From Salinarimonas rosea DSM 21201 (GTDB lineage Bacteria > Pseudomonadota > Alphaproteobacteria > Rhizobiales > Beijerinckiaceae), in contig NZ_AUBC01000005.1 of NCBI RefSeq assembly GCF_000429045.1, forward strand, positions 47,947 to 111,946: 64,000 bases of DNA, read 5' to 3'. Made by a program: the position numbers and the translations under genes. Positions 42,603 to 51,075 of the stretch are shown in pieces (position 1 is the first letter of the stretch; every line of letters begins with the position of its first letter). The notes under the pieces were generated by a model. That model was not told the DNA's origin and made no database searches. It saw nothing but the letters and a program-made list of their open reading frames with translations.

Positions 42603-43442
42603 ATGACGACCGAGCCCACAGCGCCGGCGCGCCGCGAGCACGCCCTTCTCGATCGCGCCGGCCCCGAGCCCGATCCCGAACCCGTCGGCGAGGTGAACGC
42701 GGACGGCGACGGCCCCTTCTTCCTCATCTGCGACCACGCCGGCAACGCCGTGCCGAAGGCGCTGGGCGACCTCGGCCTGCCGCAGGAGGAGCGCGACCGC
42801 CACATCGGCATCGACATCGGCGCGCTGGGCGTGGCGCTCGGCCTCGCCGAGCGGCTGGGCGCGCCCCTGGTCTACCAGCGCTATTCGCGGCTCGTGATCG
42901 ACTGCAACCGCAGGCCCGAGGCCACGTCCTGCATGGGCGAGATCGCCGACGGGACGCGGGTGCCCGGCAATGCCGGGCTCGACGAGCGGGCCCGGCGCGC
43001 GCGCGTCGCGGAGATCATGGAGCCCTATCACGCGCGCATAACCGCACGGCTCGACGCGCGCGCGGCCGCGGGACGGCCGACCATCCTCGTCGCCGTGCAC
43101 AGCTTCACCCCGCGCCTGCGCGCCGCGCCGGCGGACCGGCCCTGGATCGTCGGCCTGTGCTGGTTTCACGCGGACCGCTTCTCGCGCCATCTGCTCGCGG
43201 CCCTGGCCGAGCAGGACCCCACCCTGAGGCTCGGCGAGAACGAGCCCTACACGGTGGACATGGTCAACGACTACTCGATCCCCGTCCACGGCGAAGGACG
43301 GGGGCTGCCCTACGCGGAGATCGAGGTCCGGCAGGACCGGATCGCGACGCCCGCCGATGAGGCGGCCTGGGCCGACCGCCTGGCGCAGGCCCTGCGGCGG
43401 GCGGCGGTGACCTTCGAGGCCGAAACCGGACGAGAGACCTGA
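42603..43442 (+). CDS. N-formylglutamate amidohydrolase family protein
   Basis: 279 residues with FLICDHAGNAVPKALGDLGLP (near residues 40-60), HIGIDIGALGVALGLAERL, RLVIDCNRRP and AVHSFTPRLR, the blocks of the HutG-type deformylase/amidohydrolase family, including the Zn-ligand His residues and the catalytic-type Glu. Known members hydrolyse N-formyl-L-glutamate to glutamate and formate; others act on N-acyl glutamates. After a gamma-glutamyl ligase it may release glutamate from an oxidised gamma-glutamyl product. It lies 11 nt after the ligase stop and 2 nt before the next gene. Confidence 0.86.
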   Translation: MTTEPTAPARREHALLDRAGPEPDPEPVGEVNADGDGPFFLICDHAGNAVPKALGDLGLPQEERDRHIGIDIGALGVALGLAERLGAPLVYQRYSRLVIDCNRRPEATSCMGEIADGTRVPGNAGLDERARRARVAEIMEPYHARITARLDARAAAGRPTILVAVHSFTPRLRAAPADRPWIVGLCWFHADRFSRHLLAALAEQDPTLRLGENEPYTVDMVNDYSIPVHGEGRGLPYAEIEVRQDRIATPADEAAWADRLAQALRRAAVTFEAETGRET

Positions 43443-43444
43443 CC

Positions 43445-44092
43445 ATGCCGACGCCGCCGATCCCCGACCGCCTGCGCCCGCTCGACGCCGCGCGCACGGC
43501 GCTGCTCGTCATCGACGTGCAGAAGGGCATCTTCCATCCCGGTGCCGCGCAGACGCGGCCCTGGTTCCACCGCACCGCCGCGGAGATCGCGGTGCCCAAC
43601 ATCGCCCGCCTCGCCGAGGCCTTCCGCGCCGCCGGGGGCGAGGTGGTCTACACCGTGATCCAGAGCCTGACGCGGGACGGCCGGGACCGGAGCCTCGACT
43701 ACAAGCAGACTTCGTTCCACTTCCCGCCCGGCAGCGTCGAGGCCGAGGTCTGCGACGAGGTGCGCCCCGGCCCGGACGAGATGGTGCTGCCCAAGACATC
43801 GTCGAGCCTCTTCAACTCCACGATCTTCGAGTACCTGATGCGCAACATCGGCATCGAGACCGTCGTGGCGACCGGGTTCCTGACGGACCAGTGCGTGGAC
43901 CACACCGTGCGCGACGGCGCCGACCGCGGCTTCACCATGGTCTGCGCAACGGACGCCTGCACTACGGACAGTCAGGCCCGGCACGAAAACGCGCTGGCGG
44001 CCTTCAAGGGCTATTGCCGCCTCGCGCGTACCGATGACCTGATTGCCGAGATCGGACGGTCGCCCTCTGGCCCAATCGGTGGAATCGATTGA
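43445..44092 (+). CDS. Isochorismatase-family cysteine hydrolase, paralogue 2
   Basis: 215 residues. The triad is Asp24 (LLVIDVQK), Lys117 (VLPKTSSSLF) and Cys150 (GFLTDQCVDH). It is the closest relative in the window of the hydrolase at 34673-35368, with shared lid segment DGRDRSLDYK and RNIGIE/RNLGID. As the last gene of the liv-ligase operon it probably hydrolyses an amide or ureide intermediate. The stop is followed by a 7-bp hairpin, then by the convergent XRE-cupin gene. Confidence 0.86.
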   Translation: MPTPPIPDRLRPLDAARTALLVIDVQKGIFHPGAAQTRPWFHRTAAEIAVPNIARLAEAFRAAGGEVVYTVIQSLTRDGRDRSLDYKQTSFHFPPGSVEAEVCDEVRPGPDEMVLPKTSSSLFNSTIFEYLMRNIGIETVVATGFLTDQCVDHTVRDGADRGFTMVCATDACTTDSQARHENALAAFKGYCRLARTDDLIAEIGRSPSGPIGGID

Positions 44093-44116
44093 CCTCGGGC
44101 CAAATCGCGTGCCCCC

Positions 44117-44137
44117 CGTTTCGGCCGCCGCGAAACG
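44117..44137 (+). terminator. 7-bp hairpin between convergent genes
   Basis: CGTTTCG (44117-44123) and CGAAACG (44131-44137) pair around a 7-nt loop, 24 nt after the hydrolase stop and 76 nt from the XRE-cupin stop. It may serve both directions; no T-run is seen. Confidence 0.45.
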
Positions 44138-44212
44138 CTGCGTACGAACGCCGCTACACGAGCCCTCCAGTGCACGCGCGTCCCTTCGATCATCCCGCGG
44201 AGGGCACGTCGA

Positions 44213-44818
44213 TCAATAGAAGGGCCGGCTGACCACCCACAGGATCACGGCATCGATGTCGCCGTAATTCTCGAAGCCGTGGGGCAGCGTGCTCTCGAAG
44301 CAGAACGTGTCTCCCGGCCCCACGCGATAGCTGCGGCTGCCCACCCGCAGGGTGATCTCGCCGGCGAGCACGTGGCCGACCTCCTCGCCGTCGTGCGAGT
44401 AAGGATCGAGCCCCGAGCCGCCGCCGGGCTCCACCGTCACGATCATCGCCTGGATGTTGGCGCCGTTGCGGCGCGTGAGCAGCTCCTTGCGCATGCCCTT
44501 GCCGGGAATCGCGAGGCTGCCGCGCTCGTTCGGATGCACGACGACGTCGTCGCTCGCCCCGTCCAGCCCCTCGAACAGCCGGACCATCGGCAGGTCGATC
44601 GCCGCGCAGACCTCCCGCAGGATCTTCAAGGACGGCGAGGCCATGCCGCGCTCGAGCTGGCTCAGCGTGCCGATGGCGACGCCCGAGCGCGCGGCGACAT
44701 CACGCAGCGTCAGGCGACGCGCCACCCGGTGCGCGCGAATGGATTCGCCGAGCCGAGTGTCGGCATCGCTGGCGTCCGACCCGGGGGGGTTCGTGACGGA
44801 GTGTGAGACCGTGTTCAT
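44213..44818 (-). CDS. XRE-cupin transcriptional regulator (PuuR-like)
   Basis: 201 residues: Cro/C1-type HTH at about 22-77 (LGESIRAHRVARRLTLRDVA, SGVAIGTLSQLERGMASPSL) and a cupin at about 115-195 (DPYSHDGEEVGHVLAGEITL, DTFCFESTLPHGFENYG). This architecture is that of PuuR and relatives that control polyamine or amine catabolism. The start ATG 44816-44818 lies inside an inverted repeat. It is divergent from the TAXI-TRAP operon that contains gamma-glutamyltransferase and a PuuB-like oxidase, which agrees with a PuuR-type role. Confidence 0.88.
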   Translation of the reverse strand: MNTVSHSVTNPPGSDASDADTRLGESIRAHRVARRLTLRDVAARSGVAIGTLSQLERGMASPSLKILREVCAAIDLPMVRLFEGLDGASDDVVVHPNERGSLAIPGKGMRKELLTRRNGANIQAMIVTVEPGGGSGLDPYSHDGEEVGHVLAGEITLRVGSRSYRVGPGDTFCFESTLPHGFENYGDIDAVILWVVSRPFY

Positions 44819-44829
44819 ATTTTTGAACA
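44812..44829. promoter_or_regulatory. Inverted repeat TGTTCA-N6-TGAACA over the XRE-cupin start
   Basis: Perfect 6-bp arms (44812-44817, 44824-44829) enclose an AT-only spacer and cover the start codon, suggesting autorepression. A second TGAACA (44940-44945) with a TTCAC-N4-GTGAA dyad (44930-44943) lies before the TRAP operon. Confidence 0.5.
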
Positions 44830-44968
44830 GTCCTCGTCTTGTGCCAGGCTCGGTACCGTGGAATTCTGCGCTTGGCAACGGCATGCGCACCCTGCCGTCC
44901 GTCGATCGCATCGAAGGACGAGGGCGCGTTTCACCACAGTGAACAAACCAGCCAGAGGGAAAACAAGC

Positions 44969-45985
44969 ATGCGCGATCTCGAGCTCTCCCCCAACGGCGG
45001 CATCACCCGACGCACGCTGCTCACCGGCGCGGGCGCGCTGGGTCTTCTCGCCACCACCCCCGCGCGCCTGCACGCCCAGGTCGGCGGCGGCCAGTACCTC
45101 TTCGGATCGGCGACCCTCGGATCGACCGGCTACGTCATCATCGAAGGGCTGAGCACGATTATCAACCGCCATTCCGGCCTGCGCAGCTCGTCCCAGTCGA
45201 CCTCCGGCGGCGCGGAGAACGTGGCGCTGATCGGACAGGGCCTGCTCGACTTCGGCCAGAGCACCTCGGTGGATCTCGTCGCGGCGCGCGAGGGCGCGGC
45301 GCCCTACGGCACGCCGATCGATGTGCAGCAGATGTTTTGCTACACCACCTTCGCCCTGCCTCCGATCGTCCACGCCGACAGCGAGATACGCGCCTTCGAG
45401 GATCTGCGCGGCAAGCGCGTCTCCCCGGGCGCGGCGGGCGGCACCACCGCCCAGTCCTGGCGCCTGATGTTCGAGGAATCGGCCATCGGGGACGACGTGC
45501 GCTGGACCTTCGGCTCCTGGCGCGAGATCTACGACGGCTTCATGGCGGGCAACATCGACTGCATTCCCGCGATCCTCACGGCACTCCGCCCCTCCCCCAT
45601 CGTGGTGGAGCTGACGACGAACTACCCGGTGCGCCCGGTCTCCTTCCCCGATGCGCTGATCGCGCGCGCCCAGGAGGAGAACCCCGGCATCATGCGCTTC
45701 GAGGTCACGCCCGAGACCTGGCCGCATCTCTCCGAGCCCGCCGTGGCGAGCGGCTCGTCGGGCATCCTCGCGGCGAACCCCAACGTCTCCCCCGAGGCCG
45801 CCTACGCGATGACGAAGGCCGTCTTCGAGAACGTCGCCGACCTGCACACGATCTCGAACGTGCTCACGAGCGTGAAGCTCGAGGACGCGACCCGCTATCT
45901 CGTGCCCGGCGTGCCGGTGAATGCGGGCGCGGCCCAGTACTTCAAGGAACAGAACGTCTGGCGCGACGACCTGGTCGAAGGCTGA
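44969..45985 (+). CDS. TAXI-family TRAP transporter solute-binding protein
   Basis: 338-residue periplasmic receptor. NGGITRRTLLTGAGALGLLA is a Tat-type leader (twin Arg near residue 14), cleaved near LHAQ. YLFGSATLGSTGYVIIEGLS and the SGGAENVALIGQGLLDFGQS segment are typical of TAXI receptors. AGAGGGA before ATG 44969 is the ribosome site; the open frame upstream (from 44858) covers the promoter. It delivers ligand to the fused permease that follows 46 nt later. Confidence 0.88.
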   Translation: MRDLELSPNGGITRRTLLTGAGALGLLATTPARLHAQVGGGQYLFGSATLGSTGYVIIEGLSTIINRHSGLRSSSQSTSGGAENVALIGQGLLDFGQSTSVDLVAAREGAAPYGTPIDVQQMFCYTTFALPPIVHADSEIRAFEDLRGKRVSPGAAGGTTAQSWRLMFEESAIGDDVRWTFGSWREIYDGFMAGNIDCIPAILTALRPSPIVVELTTNYPVRPVSFPDALIARAQEENPGIMRFEVTPETWPHLSEPAVASGSSGILAANPNVSPEAAYAMTKAVFENVADLHTISNVLTSVKLEDATRYLVPGVPVNAGAAQYFKEQNVWRDDLVEG

Positions 45986-46031
45986 CCACGAAGATCCCTG
46001 GAAGATCCTTGATCGGGACGGAGGAGCGGAC

Positions 46032-48047
46032 ATGTCGGGCTTTCTCGAGCGGGCGGTCGGCCGGATCGAGCCGCGCTTCGCGGTGACGCCGCGCACGGCC
46101 GCACTGCTCTGCGCCGTCGCGCTCTTCATGGCGCTCCTCCACGTCTGGCAGACGTGGGCCTTCGTCCTGCCGTCCGGGCAGTTCAAGAACATCCACCTCG
46201 GCCTCGCGCTCGTGGTCGGCTACCTCGCCCTCGCGAACGGGGATGCCGGCAAGAGACGGCGCTGGGCGAGCGGGCTCTCGCTCCTGCTCGCGGCCTCGTG
46301 CCTCGTCCCGCTCCTCTACATCCACATCGAGTACGAGGCGCTCGTCACGACGCGCCCGTTCTTCCCCAACAGCGCGGACGTCATGGTCGCGTCGCTGCTC
46401 CTCGTCCTCGCCCTCGTCGCGGTCTGGCGGGAATGGGGCGCCTCGATCCCGATCATCGCCGCGGCGGCGATGCTCTATGCCTACTGGGGCAACCTGGTGC
46501 CGGGCTTCGCCAACCATGCCGGCATCGGCCTCCAGCGGCTCGTGGCCACGACCTCGATCCCCTATTTCCGCGGGCTGCTCGGCGGGCTCACCGAGGTCTC
46601 GGCCTCGACGATCTTCCTGTTCATGCTCCTGGCCGGCCTCCTCAAGGCGACGGGCGGGCTCGACTACATCATGCGCGCCGCCTTCGGCCTCGTCGGCGGC
46701 CTGCGGGCGGGGCCGGCCCAGGCCGCGATCGTGTCCTCCGGCTTCTTCGGCAGCATCTCGGGCTCTATCATGGCGAACGTCGCCTCGACGGGCGCCTTCA
46801 CCATTCCCTTGATGAAGCGCTCCGGCTTCAGCCCCCATTTCGCCGGCGCGGTGGAGGCCACCGCCTCCGCGGGCGGGCAGGTGACGCCGCCCAAGCTCGG
46901 GCTCACCGCCTTCCTCATCGTCGGCATCACCGGCATCTCGTATGCCGAGGTGATGGTCGCGACGGTCTTCCCGGCGATCCTGTTCTACGCCTTCCTGATG
47001 TGGGGCGTGCATCTGCGGGCGATCCGCGAGGGCATCGACGCCCGTGCCATGCGCGAGAGCGCACGCGCCGACATCCCCATGATGGACATGTCGCTGCCGC
47101 GGGCGACGCTGCTCCACGCGCATCTCATCTTCAGCGTGGGTGTCCTCGTCGCCCTCCTCGTCGGCGGCATGCCGGCGGGCATGGCGGCGCTGTACGCCAA
47201 CATCGCCATCGTGGGCTCGGAGCTCGTCAAGCGTGTCGCGCTCGGCGCCGCCGGCCTCGACGGAGCGCGCAGCCCGGCGCGCGGCCTCGCCGACGGGCTC
47301 GTCGTCGTCGCCCGCGGCCTGATCTTCGGCGCGCGTTCGGGAGCGTCGGTCGCGATCATCATCGCGGTGATCTCGATCATGGTCGAGTTCGTGGTGGTCA
47401 CGGGCTTCGCCCAGAAGCTCTCCTACGCCATGCTCGAGATGTCGGGCGGACGGCTGTGGCTGCTGCTGCCGCTCTCGGCGCTCGCCTGCCTCGCCTTCGG
47501 CATCGGCCTGCCGACGTCCGCCGCCTACATCCTCGTCGCGCTGCTGGGCGCGCCCGCGATGGTGCAGCTCGGCGTGCCGCTGCTGGCGGCCCACCTCTTC
47601 GTCTTCTACTACGCCAATATGTCGGCGATCACGCCGCCGGTGGCGGTGGGCGCCCTCGTCGCCTCGAACATCGCGGGGGCGGGCTTCTGGAAGACCTCCT
47701 TCACGGCGCTCAGGCTCGCGATCCCGGGCTTCCTGCTTCCCTTCCTCTTCGTCGTCCAGCCGGGCATCATCGGCATCGACGTGGGCATCGCCGAGCAGCT
47801 CCTCCTCGTCGCCGTCGCCTTCGTGGCGCTGGTCGCGCTCAACAGCGCCATCGAGGGGCATCTCCTGGCACCGCTCTCGATGCCCGAGCGGGTGCTGCTC
47901 CTGCCCGCGGCCTTCGGCCTCCTCGACCCGGGCCGCATGACCGACGTCGCGGGGCTCGCTCTCTTCGCGGCGATCCTCGCGCGCCAGATCCTGATCTCGC
48001 GCCGCGATCGCCGGCTGCCCACCGCTCGCCCGGAGCATTCCGCATGA
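46032..48047 (+). CDS. TRAP transporter fused permease (4TM + 12TM, TAXI type)
   Basis: 671-residue fusion of the small (about residues 20-145) and large (about 150-620) TRAP membrane subunits, as always found with TAXI receptors. SGFFGSISGSIMANVASTGA, ASAGGQVTPPKLGLTAFLI and FGIGLPTSAAYILVALLGAP are the large-subunit hallmarks. GGAGGAG (46019-46025) precedes ATG 46032. The stop overlaps the gamma-glutamyltransferase start (ATGA). Confidence 0.9.
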   Translation: MSGFLERAVGRIEPRFAVTPRTAALLCAVALFMALLHVWQTWAFVLPSGQFKNIHLGLALVVGYLALANGDAGKRRRWASGLSLLLAASCLVPLLYIHIEYEALVTTRPFFPNSADVMVASLLLVLALVAVWREWGASIPIIAAAAMLYAYWGNLVPGFANHAGIGLQRLVATTSIPYFRGLLGGLTEVSASTIFLFMLLAGLLKATGGLDYIMRAAFGLVGGLRAGPAQAAIVSSGFFGSISGSIMANVASTGAFTIPLMKRSGFSPHFAGAVEATASAGGQVTPPKLGLTAFLIVGITGISYAEVMVATVFPAILFYAFLMWGVHLRAIREGIDARAMRESARADIPMMDMSLPRATLLHAHLIFSVGVLVALLVGGMPAGMAALYANIAIVGSELVKRVALGAAGLDGARSPARGLADGLVVVARGLIFGARSGASVAIIIAVISIMVEFVVVTGFAQKLSYAMLEMSGGRLWLLLPLSALACLAFGIGLPTSAAYILVALLGAPAMVQLGVPLLAAHLFVFYYANMSAITPPVAVGALVASNIAGAGFWKTSFTALRLAIPGFLLPFLFVVQPGIIGIDVGIAEQLLLVAVAFVALVALNSAIEGHLLAPLSMPERVLLLPAAFGLLDPGRMTDVAGLALFAAILARQILISRRDRRLPTARPEHSA

Positions 48048-49750
48048 TCCCGCCGACCAGAGCCGAGATCGCCGGCACGCGCCACGTCGTCGCCGCCGGC
48101 CACTTCCTCGCCGCCGCGGCAGCCCACGACGTCCTGGTTGCGGGCGGCAATGCGGTCGACGCCGGCTGCGCGGCGGGGATCGCGCTGGGCGTGGTCCAGC
48201 CCGACCTCGTCAACGTCGCGGGTGTGGCGCCGATCATGATCCGGATGGCGGGCATGGAGACGCCGATCACGATCGACGGGCTCGGGACCTGGCCGCGATC
48301 GCTGCCGCCCGGGCACTTCATGAAGCGCCACGCCGGCACGATCCCGCCGGGCGTCGAGCGCATCGTCGTGCCCGCCGCGCCCGCCGCCTGGATCGAGGCG
48401 CTCACGCGCTACGGCACGATGTCGTTCCGCGAGGTCGCCGGCGCCGCCGCGCGCTTCGCCCGCGGGGGCTTTGCCGTCCATCCGCTCCTCGCCGAGACGC
48501 TCACGGAATACGAGGAGGGCTATCGTGCCTGGCCGGCAAACGCCGCCATCTACCTGCCGCGAGGCCGTCCGCCGCGGGTCGGCGAGCGCTTCGTCCAGAG
48601 CGACCTCGCCGACACGCTCGAGCGGCTGTTCGCGGCGGAGGCGGGCGCCAGCGGGGACCGCGCCGCCGGGCTCGCGGCCGTGCGCGCGGCCTTCTACGAG
48701 GGCGAGATCGCTCGCGAGATCGTCGACTACGTCGCGCGCGAGGGCGGCTTCCTGTCGCGCGAGGACATGGCCTCCTATCGCTGCCGGGTCGAGCCCGCCA
48801 TCGCCATGCGGACGCTCGGTGGCACGCTCCACGTCTGCGGCGCCTGGTGCCAGGGCCCCGTCCTTCCGATGACGCTCGCGCAGATCGAGGCGCTCGGCCT
48901 CGACGGCCTCGCCCACAACGACCCGGACTACGTCCATCTCCTCGTCGAGGCGATGAAGGGCGCCTTCGCCGATCGCGAGCATCATTTCGGGGACCCGGCC
49001 TTCGTCGAGATGCCGCTCGAGGCGCTGCTCTCCCCCGAGCACGCCCGCGCGCGGGCGGGTGAGATCGATCGGCGGCGCGCGCGGCAAGAGATGCCTGGGC
49101 CGCTCCTGTCTCGCTTCGAGGGCGTGACCCGCGAGGTCCCGGCCGGCGGCCCCGATCCGCACCCGGAGCCGGACACGTCCTACGTCGCAGTGGTCGACCG
49201 CGCGGGCAACGCCTTCTCGGCGACGCCGAGCGACGGGTCCTGGAATGTGCCCGTCGTGCCGGGGACGGGCCTCGTGCCGTCCTCGCGCGGCAGCCAGTCC
49301 CGCCCGGATCCCATGCATCCCTCGGGCGCAGCAGCCGGACGGCGGCCGCGGCTCACACCGAACCCGGCGCTCTTCGTGCGGGGCGAGGACGTCATGCCCT
49401 TCGGCACGCCGGGCGGCGACGTGCAGAGCCAGGCGATGCTCCAGCTCCTGCTCAACCGCTACCATTTCGGCATGGGGCTGCAGGAGGCGATCGACGCCCC
49501 GCGCTTCGCGACCTACGATTTCCCGGGCTCGTTCGCCCCGTTCACGCACCATCACGGCCTCGTCAAGCTCGAGCCCGGCATCCCCGAGCGCGTGGGCGAG
49601 GCGCTCTCGGCGCGCGGGCACCGGGTGAGCTATTGGCGCGAGCGCGACTGGCGCGCCGGCGGCCTGTGCGCCGTCGAGACGGATTTTGGCGAAGGGCTGA
49701 TCCGCGGCGCCGCCGATCCGCGCCGCCCCGCATATGCCGTCGGCCTTTGA
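48044..49750 (+). CDS. Gamma-glutamyltransferase family protein
   Basis: 568 residues of the Ntn-hydrolase GGT family. AHDVLVAGGNAVDAGCAAGI starts the large subunit. Self-cleavage is expected before Thr in PEPDTSYVAVVDRAGNAFSA; the classical TTH is TSY here, keeping the nucleophile but changing the next two residues. VVPGTGLVPSSRG and FGTPGGDVQSQAMLQLLLNR form the glutamyl pocket region. No signal peptide is visible, so a cytoplasmic role is likely. In this operon it could hydrolyse a gamma-glutamyl amide formed or imported in the pathway. Confidence 0.86.
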   Translation: MIPPTRAEIAGTRHVVAAGHFLAAAAAHDVLVAGGNAVDAGCAAGIALGVVQPDLVNVAGVAPIMIRMAGMETPITIDGLGTWPRSLPPGHFMKRHAGTIPPGVERIVVPAAPAAWIEALTRYGTMSFREVAGAAARFARGGFAVHPLLAETLTEYEEGYRAWPANAAIYLPRGRPPRVGERFVQSDLADTLERLFAAEAGASGDRAAGLAAVRAAFYEGEIAREIVDYVAREGGFLSREDMASYRCRVEPAIAMRTLGGTLHVCGAWCQGPVLPMTLAQIEALGLDGLAHNDPDYVHLLVEAMKGAFADREHHFGDPAFVEMPLEALLSPEHARARAGEIDRRRARQEMPGPLLSRFEGVTREVPAGGPDPHPEPDTSYVAVVDRAGNAFSATPSDGSWNVPVVPGTGLVPSSRGSQSRPDPMHPSGAAAGRRPRLTPNPALFVRGEDVMPFGTPGGDVQSQAMLQLLLNRYHFGMGLQEAIDAPRFATYDFPGSFAPFTHHHGLVKLEPGIPERVGEALSARGHRVSYWRERDWRAGGLCAVETDFGEGLIRGAADPRRPAYAVGL

Positions 49751-49782
49751 GCGCCCCGCGCCGAGAGAGGACGTCTTTTTCC

Positions 49783-51075
49783 ATGGAACGCCATCCCGAT
49801 TCGCTCTGGGCCGTGACCGCCGAGCCCGATCCCGGCCATCCGCCGCTCGAGGGCCAGACGAGCGCCGAGATCTGCGTCGTGGGCGCGGGCTTCACCGGCC
49901 TGTCGGCGGCGCTCGCGCTCGCCGAGCGCGGGCTCGACGTCGTGGTCGTCGAGGCGAACACGCCGGGCTGGGGCGCCTCCGGCCGCAACGGCGGGCAGGT
50001 CATTCCCGGCCTCAAGCAGGACCCGGACGCGCTCCTTGCCGCCTTCGGAGACGAGGCCGGCGCGCGGCTCGCCTCCTTCGCCGGCTCGACGCCGCAGATC
50101 CTGTTCGACATCGTGCGCCGTCACGCCATCACCTGCGACGCCTTCGAGGGCGGCTGGCTGCAGCCGGCCCATGCGGAGGCCGGGCTCGACACGATCCGCG
50201 CCCGCGCTGCGCAATGGCGGCCCTACGGCGCCGACATCGTCGAGCTCGACCGCGCCGAGACGGCGCGCCTCGTCGGCTCGGAGCACTATGTCGGCGCCCT
50301 CCTCGACCGGCGCGGCGGCTCGATCCAGCCCCTCTCCTTCGCCCGCGGCCTCGCCCGCGCGGCAGCGGGCCTCGGCGCGCGCATCCACGGGGACAGCCCC
50401 GCGACGAGCCTCGTGCGCGAAGACGGGCAGTGGCGGGTGACGACCCCGCGCGGCAGCGTGCGCGCGCGCCGGGTCGTCCTCGCCACGAACGGCTATTCCG
50501 GACCGCTCCAGCCGGCGCTGATGCGCAGCGTCGTGCCGGTCTTCAGCTTCCAGGTCGCGACCGAGCCGCTCTCGGACAACATCGCGGCGACGATCCTGCC
50601 CGAGGGCCATCCGGCCTCCGATACGCGCCGGCTCCTATGGTACTTCCGCAAGGTCGGTCGGAACCGCCTGCTCATGGGCGGGCGCGGCTATCGCAAGGAC
50701 AAGCTCGACGCCGCCGACACACGCGTGCTGCAGGCCGCGTTGCGCAGGCTCTATCCGCAGCTCGGCGAGATCCGGTTCTCCCATCATTGGGGTGGGCGCG
50801 TTGCGATGACGGCGGACCATCTCCCGCATCTCCACGAGATCGAGGAGGGGCTGTTCGCAGGGCTCGGCTTCAACGGGCGCGGCGTCGCCATGGGGACCGC
50901 GATGGGCACCGTCCTCGCCCGCGTCGCGGCGGGAGAGCCCGCGGAGGAGATGCCCCTTCCCGTCACGCCGCTTCGCCCGATCCGGCTGCATGCGCTGCAT
51001 TCCCCCGTCGTACATGCGCTGACCGCCTATTATCGCTGGCAGGATGCCCGCGAGCGCCGGGCGATGGCGACGTGA
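49783..51075 (+). CDS. FAD-dependent amine oxidoreductase (DadA/PuuB-like)
   Basis: 430-residue flavoprotein with CVVGAGFTGLSAALALAERG at about residues 31-50, then WGASGRNGGQVIPGLKQDP, the region of gamma-glutamylputrescine oxidase and sarcosine oxidase-like proteins, and a C-terminal GLFAGLGFNGRGVAMGTAMG flavin loop. It would oxidise a primary or secondary amine (or its gamma-glutamyl form) to the imine/aldehyde. It sits 32 nt after the GGT gene. The stop overlaps the next start (GTGA). Confidence 0.87.
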   Translation: MERHPDSLWAVTAEPDPGHPPLEGQTSAEICVVGAGFTGLSAALALAERGLDVVVVEANTPGWGASGRNGGQVIPGLKQDPDALLAAFGDEAGARLASFAGSTPQILFDIVRRHAITCDAFEGGWLQPAHAEAGLDTIRARAAQWRPYGADIVELDRAETARLVGSEHYVGALLDRRGGSIQPLSFARGLARAAAGLGARIHGDSPATSLVREDGQWRVTTPRGSVRARRVVLATNGYSGPLQPALMRSVVPVFSFQVATEPLSDNIAATILPEGHPASDTRRLLWYFRKVGRNRLLMGGRGYRKDKLDAADTRVLQAALRRLYPQLGEIRFSHHWGGRVAMTADHLPHLHEIEEGLFAGLGFNGRGVAMGTAMGTVLARVAAGEPAEEMPLPVTPLRPIRLHALHSPVVHALTAYYRWQDARERRAMAT

